Below the pieces are notes generated by a model. That model saw only the letters and a list, made by a program, of their open reading frames with translations. It made no database searches and was not told the origin of the DNA. DNA of 16,574 nt, taken from contig USBV01000017.1 in assembly GCA_900553055.1 (NCBI GenBank), forward strand, positions 1 to 16,574. Reading direction: 5' to 3'. Below are positions 1-6,543 of the stretch, piece after piece (positions within the stretch are counted from its first letter, which is position 1; every line of letters begins with the position of its first letter). This stretch comes from an uncultured Phascolarctobacterium sp. (GTDB lineage Bacteria > Bacillota > Negativicutes > Acidaminococcales > Acidaminococcaceae). The position numbers and the translations under genes are program-made.

Positions 1-2
1 TT

Positions 3-827
3 TTATTGACATAATGCTTGCGCCAGCTCCTCATCCGTAATAATCCCACTCGGCAGCTTTACACCGCTCTTGCGCAGCTCACTAGCCACCTTAGCCGCCA
101 GCGGTGCCTCCAGTCCCAGCGCTTCCAGCTCGTCCACACGGCTGAAAACCTCTCTCGGCGTGCCCGTAAAGCGGATATGCCCCTTCTCCATGACCACGAC
201 CCTGTCGGCCGCCAGTGCCTCCACCATGTAGTGGGTTATATAAACAATGGTAATCTGCTTTTCCTTGTTTAGCTTTTGCACGGTGCTGACGATTTCCTTG
301 CGTCCCTGAGGGTCCAGCATGGCCGTGGGCTCGTCTAAAACGATACACTTGGGCTCCAGCGCCATAATGCCCGCAATGGCCACACGCTGCTTTTGGCCGC
401 CGCTCAGGCGATGGGGAGCATGCTTGGCATACTCAGTCATGCCCACAGCCGCCAAGGCCTTTGCTACACGAGGACCGATTTCCGGTCCCGGCACACCGAT
501 GTTTTCCGGGCCAAAGGCCACATCCTCCTCGACAACAGCTGCCACAATCTGGTTATCGGGGTTTTGGAAGACCATGCCCACCTGCTGGCGAATATCCCAC
601 ATGTTTTTTTCTTCCATGGTATCTAAACCGCCAACTTCCACGCGTCCATCCGTGGGCAGAAGTAAGCAGTTCAAATGCCGTGCCAGCGTCGATTTACCGC
701 TGCCATTGGCACCGATAATAGCCACGAATTCGCCCTGCTCAATGGATAAATCCACACCGTCCAGGGCCTTGACCTCGTTGCCATCGCTATCCGTATAATA
801 ATGCTTCAAATTATCTATTTTAATCAC
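3..827 (-). CDS. ecfA1: Energy-coupling factor (ECF) transporter ATPase EcfA
   Basis: One of the two ATP-binding subunits that power ECF importers, in which an A-A'-T module is shared by substrate-binding S components for vitamins or metals. It acts on the cytoplasmic face of the inner membrane. The 274-residue protein is full length: Walker A GANGSGKST at 39-47, Q-loop in VFQNPDNQ near 88, signature LSGGQ at 141-145, Walker B CIVLDE at 161-166, switch histidine 199. The FQNPDNQ stretch and the C-terminal extension beyond the ATPase core fit EcfA1 better than a general ABC ATPase. The start is GTG (825-827), chosen because a perfect AGGAGG (835-840) lies 7 nt upstream. Partner genes (ecfA2, ecfT) would follow to the left, outside the window. 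The family is near certain; the A1 versus A2 assignment is less so. Confidence 0.93.
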   Translation of the reverse strand: MIKIDNLKHYYTDSDGNEVKALDGVDLSIEQGEFVAIIGANGSGKSTLARHLNCLLLPTDGRVEVGGLDTMEEKNMWDIRQQVGMVFQNPDNQIVAAVVEEDVAFGPENIGVPGPEIGPRVAKALAAVGMTEYAKHAPHRLSGGQKQRVAIAGIMALEPKCIVLDEPTAMLDPQGRKEIVSTVQKLNKEKQITIVYITHYMVEALAADRVVVMEKGHIRFTGTPREVFSRVDELEALGLEAPLAAKVASELRKSGVKLPSGIITDEELAQALCQ

Positions 828-834
828 AGGATTG

Positions 835-923
835 CCTCCTATTGCTCTTGATGCTTCTATTTATGCAAGAGTTTGCAAGCTAATTTACCTTATAATTATA
901 CCTACTATGAAAAAATAAGTCAA
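835..923 (-). promoter_or_regulatory. Promoter and ribosome binding site of ecfA
   Basis: On the minus strand, TTGACT (923-918, 5/6 match to the sigma-A -35 box) is followed after 17 nt by a perfect TATAAT (900-895), with the start site expected near 888 and AGGAGG at 840-835. The -35 box is part of the 3' arm of the preceding liv terminator. The leader also has a short CTCTTG/CAAGAG inverted pair (844-849 and 866-871) just upstream of the ribosome binding site, of unknown meaning. Confidence 0.65.
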
Positions 924-947
924 CCAACTATTGCTAGCTGGTTGACT
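911..947 (-). terminator. Rho-independent terminator of the liv operon
   Basis: A 9-bp perfect stem (AGTCAACCA 918-926 with TGGTTGACT 939-947) with a 12-nt loop is followed on the minus strand by a T-rich tract (TATTTTTT, 917-910). It lies beyond livF and the MITE-like element, and before ecfA, so it should end liv transcripts. Confidence 0.75.
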
Positions 948-961
948 AAATTGCTTTATTA

Positions 962-1129
962 AATTCCTCCACCACTCCGTGGTCCCCCTCCCTTTTAAAA
1001 GGGAGGCTCCTTTAGCCTTTGATTGACAAACTTAATTCACTCTGCATGAAAAAACTAGTTTTACCTAATAAAAGCGTTGGATGGGCTCCCTTTTTAAAGG
1101 GAGCTGTCAGCGAAGCTGACTGAGGAATT
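962..1129. repeat. MITE-like palindromic element next to livF
   Basis: The 168-bp non-coding block is bounded by perfect 8-bp terminal inverted repeats, AATTCCTC (962-969) and GAGGAATT (1122-1129). Inside, the two halves mirror each other in layout: hairpin ACCAC-TCC-GTGGT (971-983), a 20-bp perfect palindrome centred on TTTTAAAA (987-1006), a middle spacer, stem GCTCCCTTT/AAAGGGAGC with a 2-nt loop (1085-1104), and hairpin GTCAGC-GAA-GCTGAC (1106-1120). It abuts the livF stop codon. No obvious target-site duplication and no coding capacity are seen. From memory, intergenic repeats ending in similar agggagctgtc...gactgagg sequence are common in gut Firmicutes; this needs a genome search. Only one copy is in the window. 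Confidence 0.6.
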
Positions 1130-1840
1130 CTATTTCTTTTTACCCAAATATGCCGCCTTTATCTCCGGATTCTCCAACAACTCCCTGCCGCTGCCAGTCA
1201 TCGTAATGCGACCGGTCTCCAGCACATAGGCGATATCGGCAATCTTCAGAGCCATATTAGCATTCTGCTCAATCAAAAGAATAGTCATGCCCTGTCGATT
1301 AATCTCCTGAATAATATTAAAAATATCCTTAATAATCAAGGGAGCCAGACCCAAGGAGGGCTCGTCCATCATCAACACCTTAGGTCGACACATCAACGCA
1401 CGACCAACGGCTAACATCTGCTGCTCGCCACCGCTCAAGGTGCCCGCCATCTGCCAGCTGCGCTCCTCCAAGCGAGGGAACAAATCGTAAATCCAACGGA
1501 TATCCTTCTCGATACCGTCCTTGTCCTTGCGCAGATAAGCACCAATCTGCAAATTCTCCAAAACCGTCAAATTGGGGAATACGCGACGCCCCTCGGGCAC
1601 AAGTGTGATACCGTTTTCCACGATTTGTTGAGAGTTTAAGCCGATGAGCTGCTTCTCGCCATAGGTAATTGAGCCGCTATCAGGCTTTACGAGGCCAATA
1701 ATGCTGCGCAGCAGCGTGCTTTTGCCCGCGCCGTTAGCACCGATCAGCGTTACTATTTTACCCTCCGGCACCTCTAAGGAAATACCCTTCAGGGCTTCGA
1801 TGCCGCCGTAGGAAACTACTAAATCATTAACCTTAAGCAT
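1130..1840 (-). CDS. livF: Branched-chain amino acid ABC transporter, ATP-binding protein LivF
   Basis: Second ATPase of the high-affinity leucine/isoleucine/valine importer; it pairs with LivG under the LivHM permease. The 236-residue protein shows Walker A GANGAGKST at 34-42, signature LSGGEQ at 135-140 and Walker B VLMMDE at 155-160, followed by PSLGLAP, the typical LivF form. Longer reading frames start at 1867 or 1846, but ATG 1840 is chosen because the family begins MLKV-like and because it overlaps the livG stop by 8 nt (ATGCTTAA), which suits translational coupling. It is the last gene of the operon; the MITE-like element begins directly after its TAG stop. Confidence 0.95.
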   Translation of the reverse strand: MLKVNDLVVSYGGIEALKGISLEVPEGKIVTLIGANGAGKSTLLRSIIGLVKPDSGSITYGEKQLIGLNSQQIVENGITLVPEGRRVFPNLTVLENLQIGAYLRKDKDGIEKDIRWIYDLFPRLEERSWQMAGTLSGGEQQMLAVGRALMCRPKVLMMDEPSLGLAPLIIKDIFNIIQEINRQGMTILLIEQNANMALKIADIAYVLETGRITMTGSGRELLENPEIKAAYLGKKK

Positions 1841-2630
1841 CCTCATCCACCCCCAGATATGCCTCAATTACACGATTATTGTTCTGGATTTCTGCCGGGG
1901 TACCCTCGGCAATGAGCATGCCAAAGTCCAGCACATAAATCCAATCGCTGATTTCCATAACCAAATCCATGTGATGCTCAATCATAAAAATGGTCAAATT
2001 ATACTCATCACGAATTTGGCGGATGAACTCCGTCAGCTCCTCCGTTTCCTTGGGGTTCATGCCTGCGGCAGGCTCGTCTAAAAGCAAAATTTTAGGATTG
2101 GTTGCCAAGGCACGCACGATTTCCAAGCGGCGCTGCTTGCCATAGGGCAGACTGCTGGCCTTCTCGTGGCGCAGCTCCCACAAATCCACGGAGCGGAGCA
2201 GCTTCTCCACATCAGCCTCCATCTCGCGCTGCTCCTTGTTATACCATGGCAGATGCAGTGTTGCTGAGAGGAAATTAGACTTTAAATGCAGATGCTTCGC
2301 GATCATAACATTTTCGTACACGCTCAAATCCTTGAAAAGGCGAATGTTTTGGAAGGTGCGGGCAATACCCATTTTAGCGATATCGCTGGGGCGTTTACCG
2401 GTAATTTTTACAGGCTCACCGCCAGGAGCAGTGTAGATGACATCGCCCTCTGTAGGAGTATATACGCCTGTAATCATATTAAAGGCCGTGGTTTTGCCGG
2501 CGCCGTTAGGACCGATCAACGCCACAATCTGGTGCTCGCGAATATCCAAATTCAGCTGGAACACCGCCGTAACGCCGCCAAAGCGCATGGTCATAGTATC
2601 AGTTTTTAAAACAGTTTGTGTCTTAGCCAT
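1833..2630 (-). CDS. livG: Branched-chain amino acid ABC transporter, ATP-binding protein LivG
   Basis: First ATPase of the Liv importer, acting with LivF on the cytoplasmic side of LivHM. The 265-residue protein has Walker A GPNGAGKTT at 40-48, the RTFQNIRLF Q-loop near 91-99, the LPYGKQRRLEI signature at 161-171 (LPYG in place of LSGG is normal for LivG) and Walker B ILLLDEP at 181-187. An upstream in-frame ATG at 2687 lies inside livM and is not used: ATG 2630 has GGGAG 9 nt upstream and overlaps the livM stop by 8 nt (ATGGCTAA). The livG-livF junction has the same overlap pattern. Confidence 0.95.
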   Translation of the reverse strand: MAKTQTVLKTDTMTMRFGGVTAVFQLNLDIREHQIVALIGPNGAGKTTAFNMITGVYTPTEGDVIYTAPGGEPVKITGKRPSDIAKMGIARTFQNIRLFKDLSVYENVMIAKHLHLKSNFLSATLHLPWYNKEQREMEADVEKLLRSVDLWELRHEKASSLPYGKQRRLEIVRALATNPKILLLDEPAAGMNPKETEELTEFIRQIRDEYNLTIFMIEHHMDLVMEISDWIYVLDFGMLIAEGTPAEIQNNNRVIEAYLGVDEDA

Positions 2631-3693
2631 TGTTCTTTGCTCCCTTCCGCTTAAAATATTTGAAAGGATTCTTGCAGAAAGCAACAAATTTATCCCAAGT
2701 GAATTCCTCCGTACCCATGATGCCCTTGCGCCAGAACAGTACGCAAATCATGAGCAGCAGGGAGAAAATAACCATACGGAAGCCGGGACGGAACAGCGGA
2801 ATTACCGTGCCCATAATTTCCCAAGGCTCGTCGAAAATACGCAGGTACTCAAGACCTGCAGTAACGATAATACTGCCCAGCATGCTGCCGGTGATGCTGC
2901 CCATGCCGCCCAATACGATGATCAACAGGAAGTTGTAGGTCAAGGTAAAGAGGAAGTTTTTCGGGTCAACAGTGCCCAGCAGAGTTGCATAAAGACCGCC
3001 ACCGATGCCTGCGAAGAAGGCGCTTAGCATGAAGGCCATGCATTTGTGATGGAACAGGCCCACGCCCATAGCCTCAGCGGCAATTTCATCCTCACGGATG
3101 GCCTTAAAGGCACGGCCATAGGAGGAATTAATGAGGCAGGTAATAAAAACGAAGATAAGCGCCGTTACTAAAAAGATATAGCGCACATCGTTAATAGTAG
3201 GAATATCCTTGATGCCCAGCGCGCCATTGGTAAAGCTTTGGGCATTGGTAATCACGATGCGGATAATCTCAGAAAAGCCCAGGGTGGCAATCGCCAGATA
3301 GTCGCCACGCAAACGCAGCACAGGTGTACCAATCAAAAAGGCTACCAAAGCAGCGAGCAAGCCGCCCACTATCAAAGCCAGCCACAGGGGTAGCTGAATA
3401 TCGGCAATTAAAGGATTCATGGGCACAGCGTAGAAAACGTTGGCACGCAGCTCCACAGGCACAGTGAAAACGCCAACCACATAGGCACCCAAGGCCATAA
3501 AGCCAGCCTGACCCAGGCTGAACTGACCGGCGAAGCCGTTGGTCAGGTTCATGGATAGACCGATAATGGCATAAATCAGGCACAGATTAATAATTCTGCG
3601 CAAATAAGAGTCTAATTCAAACTGAGCGTAGCAAGCACCGGCAAAGAGCACTACTATACCAACTACGGTCAGTATCATATTTCTTTTACTCAT
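2623..3693 (-). CDS. livM: Branched-chain amino acid ABC transporter, permease LivM
   Basis: One of the two inner-membrane permease subunits of the Liv importer. The 356-residue protein is very hydrophobic, with about eight to ten predicted membrane spans. It carries the EAA-type loop that docks the ATPase (KAIREDEIAAEAMGV, followed by a glycine-rich turn GIGGGLYA). The N-terminal NLTNGFAGQFSLGQAGFMALGAY block is diagnostic of LivM. The ATG at 3691-3693 begins 2 nt after the livH stop, with GGAG inside the livH 3' end serving as ribosome binding site, so translation is likely coupled. The C-terminus ends in a basic cytoplasmic tail. Confidence 0.94.
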   Translation of the reverse strand: MSKRNMILTVVGIVVLFAGACYAQFELDSYLRRIINLCLIYAIIGLSMNLTNGFAGQFSLGQAGFMALGAYVVGVFTVPVELRANVFYAVPMNPLIADIQLPLWLALIVGGLLAALVAFLIGTPVLRLRGDYLAIATLGFSEIIRIVITNAQSFTNGALGIKDIPTINDVRYIFLVTALIFVFITCLINSSYGRAFKAIREDEIAAEAMGVGLFHHKCMAFMLSAFFAGIGGGLYATLLGTVDPKNFLFTLTYNFLLIIVLGGMGSITGSMLGSIIVTAGLEYLRIFDEPWEIMGTVIPLFRPGFRMVIFSLLLMICVLFWRKGIMGTEEFTWDKFVAFCKNPFKYFKRKGAKNNG

Positions 3694-3695
3694 GC

Positions 3696-4628
3696 TTACA
3701 CCTTCTCCGTAGTTTTTTCGCCCAATAGACCGGTGGGCTTGTAGAACAGAATAATAATCAAAACGATAAATGCAAAAGCGTCACGGTAGCCGGACAGCTG
3801 CGGGAAGAAGGCTACGATTAAAACCTCGCCTAAGCCCAGAATAAAGCCGCCGATTACAGCGCCCTTGATATTGCCAATGCCACCGATTACGGCTGCAATA
3901 AAGCATTTCAGGCCAGGCATAACGCCCAACAGCGGGGTGATGCCAGGATAGCGCACGCCCCACATAAAGGCGCCAATAGCGGCCAGGGAGCTGCCAATAA
4001 TAAAGGTAATGGAAATAACGCGGTCTATATTAACGCCCATCACACGCGCAATTTCGTAATCCTTGGATACAGCGCGCATCGCCATACCAGTTTTGGTGTG
4101 ATTAACAATGTGCAGCAGCACGAAAAGGCTGATGAAGGTAATCACGGGAATAACGAGGCAAATTGCTTGAACCTGCACGCTGCCAATAGCGATGGTCTGG
4201 CTCAGCAGCGGGATATCCGGAAAGCGCAGCGGACGACCGCTGAACAAATAGTTAGCCAGATTTTCCAATAAGAAGGAAGCACCGATTGCGGAAATCAGTA
4301 CGGAGTTTTTCGGCGCATCGCGTAGCGGACGATAAGCCGTGCGCTCGATAACCACGCCCAATACAGCGGTCGCGATGATCACGAGGATAAAGGTTAGGTA
4401 CCAGGGTATATGGAAAACCGTGATTCCAAAGAAAGCAAAATAGCAGGCCATCATAACGATATCCGCATGGGCAAAGTTAATCATCAGCAAAATGCCATAA
4501 ACCATGGTATAACCGATAGCAATCAAGGCGTACAGACTGCCTAAGGAGATACCGTTAACAATATGCTGAGCAAAGCTTGCAGCGGACATGTTGGCGATAA
4601 CCTGAAAGAATTGAGTTAAAAAATCCAT
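3696..4628 (-). CDS. livH: Branched-chain amino acid ABC transporter, permease LivH
   Basis: Second inner-membrane permease subunit of the Liv importer, forming the heterodimeric channel with LivM. The 310-residue protein shows the family opening NGISLGSLYALIAIGYTMVYG with INFAHADIVM, an EAA-type ATPase-docking loop (RAVSKDYEIARVMGV) and the conserved AAVIGGIGNIKGAVIGG helix near the C-terminus. The ATG at 4626-4628 is preceded by a weak GGTGGTGAAG ribosome binding site. A stable hairpin separates it from livJ, as expected where the binding protein is made in excess over the permease. Confidence 0.95.
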   Translation of the reverse strand: MDFLTQFFQVIANMSAASFAQHIVNGISLGSLYALIAIGYTMVYGILLMINFAHADIVMMACYFAFFGITVFHIPWYLTFILVIIATAVLGVVIERTAYRPLRDAPKNSVLISAIGASFLLENLANYLFSGRPLRFPDIPLLSQTIAIGSVQVQAICLVIPVITFISLFVLLHIVNHTKTGMAMRAVSKDYEIARVMGVNIDRVISITFIIGSSLAAIGAFMWGVRYPGITPLLGVMPGLKCFIAAVIGGIGNIKGAVIGGFILGLGEVLIVAFFPQLSGYRDAFAFIVLIIILFYKPTGLLGEKTTEKV

Positions 4629-4658
4629 TTCTTCACCACCAGAAAAAATCTAAAATGA

Positions 4659-4692
4659 ATGCTCCCACCTCCACGGACGGAAGCGGGAGCAT
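4659..4692 (-). terminator. Intercistronic hairpin between livJ and livH (likely attenuator or 3' stabiliser)
   Basis: ATGCTCCC (4659-4666) and GGGAGCAT (4685-4692) form an 8-bp stem extended by imperfect inner pairs around a short loop. On the minus strand it is followed by a T-rich but interrupted tract (TTCATTTTAGATTTTTT). It sits in the 79-nt gap after livJ. Partial termination, or protection of the livJ message, would raise binding protein over permease; which applies is not shown by the sequence. Confidence 0.6.
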
Positions 4693-4707
4693 CTTTAAGG
4701 TCTAAGC

Positions 4708-5874
4708 TTATTTAACGTCTACGAAATCCAAATATTTGAATTTGCCGTCTTTAACAACCTTAATAACAGCAGCTTTAATAGCGTCGCCGTTCTTATCCAA
4801 GGTGGTCTTGCCGGTTACAGCTTCCAGATCTTTGGTGGTAGCAATAGCGTCGCGAATCTTCTTGGAGTCGGTGCCGCCAGCGCGTTTGATAGCGTCGATA
4901 GCGATCAGGTAAGAGTCATAGCCCAGAGCGGACAGAGCGGAAGGCTCACCTTTGTACTCGTCGGTATAAGCCTTCAAGAATTTCTTAGCTTCTTCGGTGG
5001 AAGCCTTTTCACGGTCGAATGCGGTGCTCAGTACGCAGCCTTCAACATCCTTGCCACCAACGTCGATGAATTCTTGGGTTTCCCAAGTGTCGCCGCCCAT
5101 GAAGGGAACCTTCATGCCCAGTTGACGAGCTTGTTTAATCAGCAGTGCGGATTCGGTGAAGTTACCAGGAGCAAATACTGCGTCCGGATTCTTAGCCTTC
5201 AAGTTGGTCAATACAGCGGTGAAGTCCTTATCACCGGTTTGGTAGTTAGCAACGTCGATAATACTGTTCTTGTCGTTGGTCAGCTTTTGGAAAGCTTCTA
5301 CGAAAAATTTTGCCAGACCAACGGAATAGTCGTTGGAAACCTCTTGCACGATAGCAACCTTTTTAGCACCTTGTTTGAAAGCGTAGTTAGCCATTACAGT
5401 GCCTTGGAACGGGTCGATGAAGCATGCACGGAAGTAGTAATCGTTGTTAGCGGTTACCTGCGGGTTGGTGCAGCTGGTGCCGATGGCCGGAACCTTTGCT
5501 TCTTTAACGATATTGCCTGCAGCCATAGCCAAGGAAGAACCATAGGTCCCCAGAATGGTGCAAACCTTATCTTTTTCAATCAAACGAGCTGCAACGGAAG
5601 CAGCTTCAGCTTTATCGGATTTGTTATCGGCAACAACCAATTGCACTTTTTTGCCCAATACTTCGGGATGCAATTTGTTAGCTAATTTAATGCCGCGCAG
5701 CTCCAGCTCGCCGCCAGCAGCATTGTCGCCGGTCAGAGGCAGGAATACGCCAACTTTAATGGTGTCGCCAGCAGCCTTCTTTTCATCTTTCTTTTTGTCA
5801 CCGCCGCAACCGGTCATTGCACCAATCATTACAGCAGAGGCTAATAATACGGATAACAGCTTCTTCATTTTCAT
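4708..5874 (-). CDS. livJ: Branched-chain amino acid ABC transporter, substrate-binding lipoprotein LivJ
   Basis: Binding protein that captures branched-chain amino acids outside the inner membrane and delivers them to LivHM. The 388-residue product begins with a lipoprotein signal: basic MKMKK, a hydrophobic stretch, then AMTGC with the lipidated cysteine predicted at 23 and a CGGDKKKDEKK linker. The mature part is a type I periplasmic-binding fold of the Leu/Ile/Val family (GVFLPLTGDNAAGG near the start; YDSYLIAIDAIKRAG near the end). ATG 5874 is chosen over an upstream frame reaching 5961 because it starts the signal peptide, has AGGGAG 7-8 nt upstream, and the longer frame would run across the predicted promoter. 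It is the first gene of the operon. The exact amino acid specificity cannot be read from the sequence. Confidence 0.94.
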   Translation of the reverse strand: MKMKKLLSVLLASAVMIGAMTGCGGDKKKDEKKAAGDTIKVGVFLPLTGDNAAGGELELRGIKLANKLHPEVLGKKVQLVVADNKSDKAEAASVAARLIEKDKVCTILGTYGSSLAMAAGNIVKEAKVPAIGTSCTNPQVTANNDYYFRACFIDPFQGTVMANYAFKQGAKKVAIVQEVSNDYSVGLAKFFVEAFQKLTNDKNSIIDVANYQTGDKDFTAVLTNLKAKNPDAVFAPGNFTESALLIKQARQLGMKVPFMGGDTWETQEFIDVGGKDVEGCVLSTAFDREKASTEEAKKFLKAYTDEYKGEPSALSALGYDSYLIAIDAIKRAGGTDSKKIRDAIATTKDLEAVTGKTTLDKNGDAIKAAVIKVVKDGKFKYLDFVDVK

Positions 5875-5932
5875 AATGAGTCTCCCTCTCTTCTCCCGCT
5901 GCCATAAAGATGTGCAGCAATTTGATGTTCCG

Positions 5933-5964
5933 ATTATACCACGGCAGGAGCACTCTTGCAAGAG
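5933..5964 (-). promoter_or_regulatory. Predicted liv operon promoter with an overlapping palindrome
   Basis: On the minus strand TTGCAA (5961-5956, 4/6 match to the -35 box), a 17-nt spacer and a perfect TATAAT (5938-5933) lie about 60 nt upstream of livJ, giving a leader of roughly 50 nt. The -35 box is the centre of a perfect 12-bp palindrome, CTCTTGCAAGAG (5953-5964), a plausible repressor site. Promoter calls rest on consensus matching only. Confidence 0.55.
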
Positions 5965-6289
5965 GTCAAAAGCTGTAACATTTAACCTCCTTCTTCATAT
6001 TCTTTACTATTTATTCTCCATTGCTTTACAATATTTTAGTGGACATTTTTTAATTTTTTACCTCTTTGTATTTTTCAGAAGTACAAACGCAGAAGACAAA
6101 GTGGCTATTTGTCCTTATCCACGATACAGTATTTTCTAAAAAATTTTTACTCCAGGAGGACAAATTTACATCAGGCTATTTTAGTGTAATATCTGATACA
6201 AAAAGTGTTGATATTTTTATTGTGTAAGTTTTTCATTACATTTACGGCATTAACATCAGCTCTATTAATTCTCAACATTAGATTTTTAA
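5965..6289. other. AT-rich intergenic stretch upstream of the liv promoter
   Basis: I see no convincing gene here. The stretch is strongly AT-rich. It contains a perfect inverted repeat TTTGTA-N11-TACAAA (6065-6087) and, at its left end on the minus strand, a very strong AAGGAGG (5992-5986) in front of a 15-codon ORF that runs to 5934 (see findings). An AGGAGG on the plus strand near 6154-6159 is not followed by a start codon. Confidence 0.5.
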
Positions 6290-6445
6290 TTAAAAAAACC
6301 TAGAATTCACAAATTCTTCAACTCTTTGCCCTTTTTCTGCCACTAGGATGTAGTATACTATAGGTGTAGCAAGGATAAAACCTGCTACACCCTTCCCATC
6401 AAATTCATCATAAACAGCTTTCCTAAGAGAAACACTCCGCATCAT
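6290..6445 (-). CDS. Possible 51-residue small membrane protein (doubtful)
   Basis: The minus-strand frame from ATG 6445 to TAA 6290-6292 encodes 51 residues starting MMRSVSLRK, with one hydrophobic segment (about residues 19-36, GVAGFILATPIVYYILVA) and charged flanks. The same frame is stop-free back to about 6546, so roughly 85 codons are open in AT-rich DNA, which is somewhat unusual. Against it: the ribosome binding site (AGGGG) is nearly in contact with the ATG, and the ATGs lie in the loop of a strong palindrome that works as a terminator on the other strand. I do not recognise a family. It competes with the plus-strand RNA interpretation of the same bases. Confidence 0.2.
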   Translation of the reverse strand: MMRSVSLRKAVYDEFDGKGVAGFILATPIVYYILVAEKGQRVEEFVNSRFF

Positions 6446-6465
6446 CCCCTGCGGAGTGTTTTTCG
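6363..6465 (+). ncRNA. Candidate orphan plus-strand small RNA
   Basis: A transcript-like unit of about 100 nt lies on the plus strand, where there is no upstream gene for its terminator to serve. It has a possible promoter (TTGCCC 6326-6331, 19-nt spacer, TAGTAT 6351-6356, overlapping TATACT 6354-6359), then a 9-bp perfect hairpin GGTGTAGCA/TGCTACACC (6363-6371 and 6383-6391), a single-stranded stretch of about 40 nt, and a strong intrinsic terminator. It does not resemble 6S, SRP or tmRNA. The promoter spacing is poor, so confidence is limited. Confidence 0.35.
6431..6465 (+). terminator. Strong intrinsic terminator on the plus strand
   Basis: A perfect 10-bp stem (AACACTCCGC 6431-6440 with GCGGAGTGTT 6451-6460) with a 10-nt loop is followed on the plus strand by TTTTTCGTT. 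On the minus strand the following tract (TTTCTCTTAG) is weaker, so plus-strand function is favoured, although no plus-strand coding gene ends here. Confidence 0.6.
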
Positions 6466-6498
6466 TTGTGTAAATATGGTTAACTGCTTTGTAAGCAC

Positions 6499-6535
6499 AA
6501 AAAAAGACTGAGCCGCAGCCTGCAGCCCAGTCTTT
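6499..6535 (-). terminator. Rho-independent terminator of the sodium:alanine/glycine symporter gene
   Basis: The 8-bp stem AAAGACTG (6503-6510) with CAGTCTTT (6528-6535), closed over a GC-rich 17-nt loop, is followed on the minus strand by seven T residues (plus-strand A run 6499-6505, partly paired). It begins 9 nt beyond the symporter stop codon. Confidence 0.8.
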
Positions 6536-6543
6536 CTTATTTT

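Noticed and set aside
319..798. Plus-strand open frames opposite ecfA, and similar frames opposite livG, livJ and the symporter
   Set aside because: They are low-complexity antisense shadows of confidently identified genes, with no family similarity or start signals.
5875..5961. Longer N-terminus for LivJ (start at 5961)
   Set aside because: It would precede the lipoprotein signal with an unrelated cysteine-rich tail and cross the predicted promoter; ATG 5874 has a good ribosome binding site.
6068..6084. CodY-box-like sequence (ATTTTTCAGAAG) upstream of liv
   Set aside because: Only the left half fits; about five mismatches to AATTTTCWGAAAATT, too weak for AT-rich DNA.
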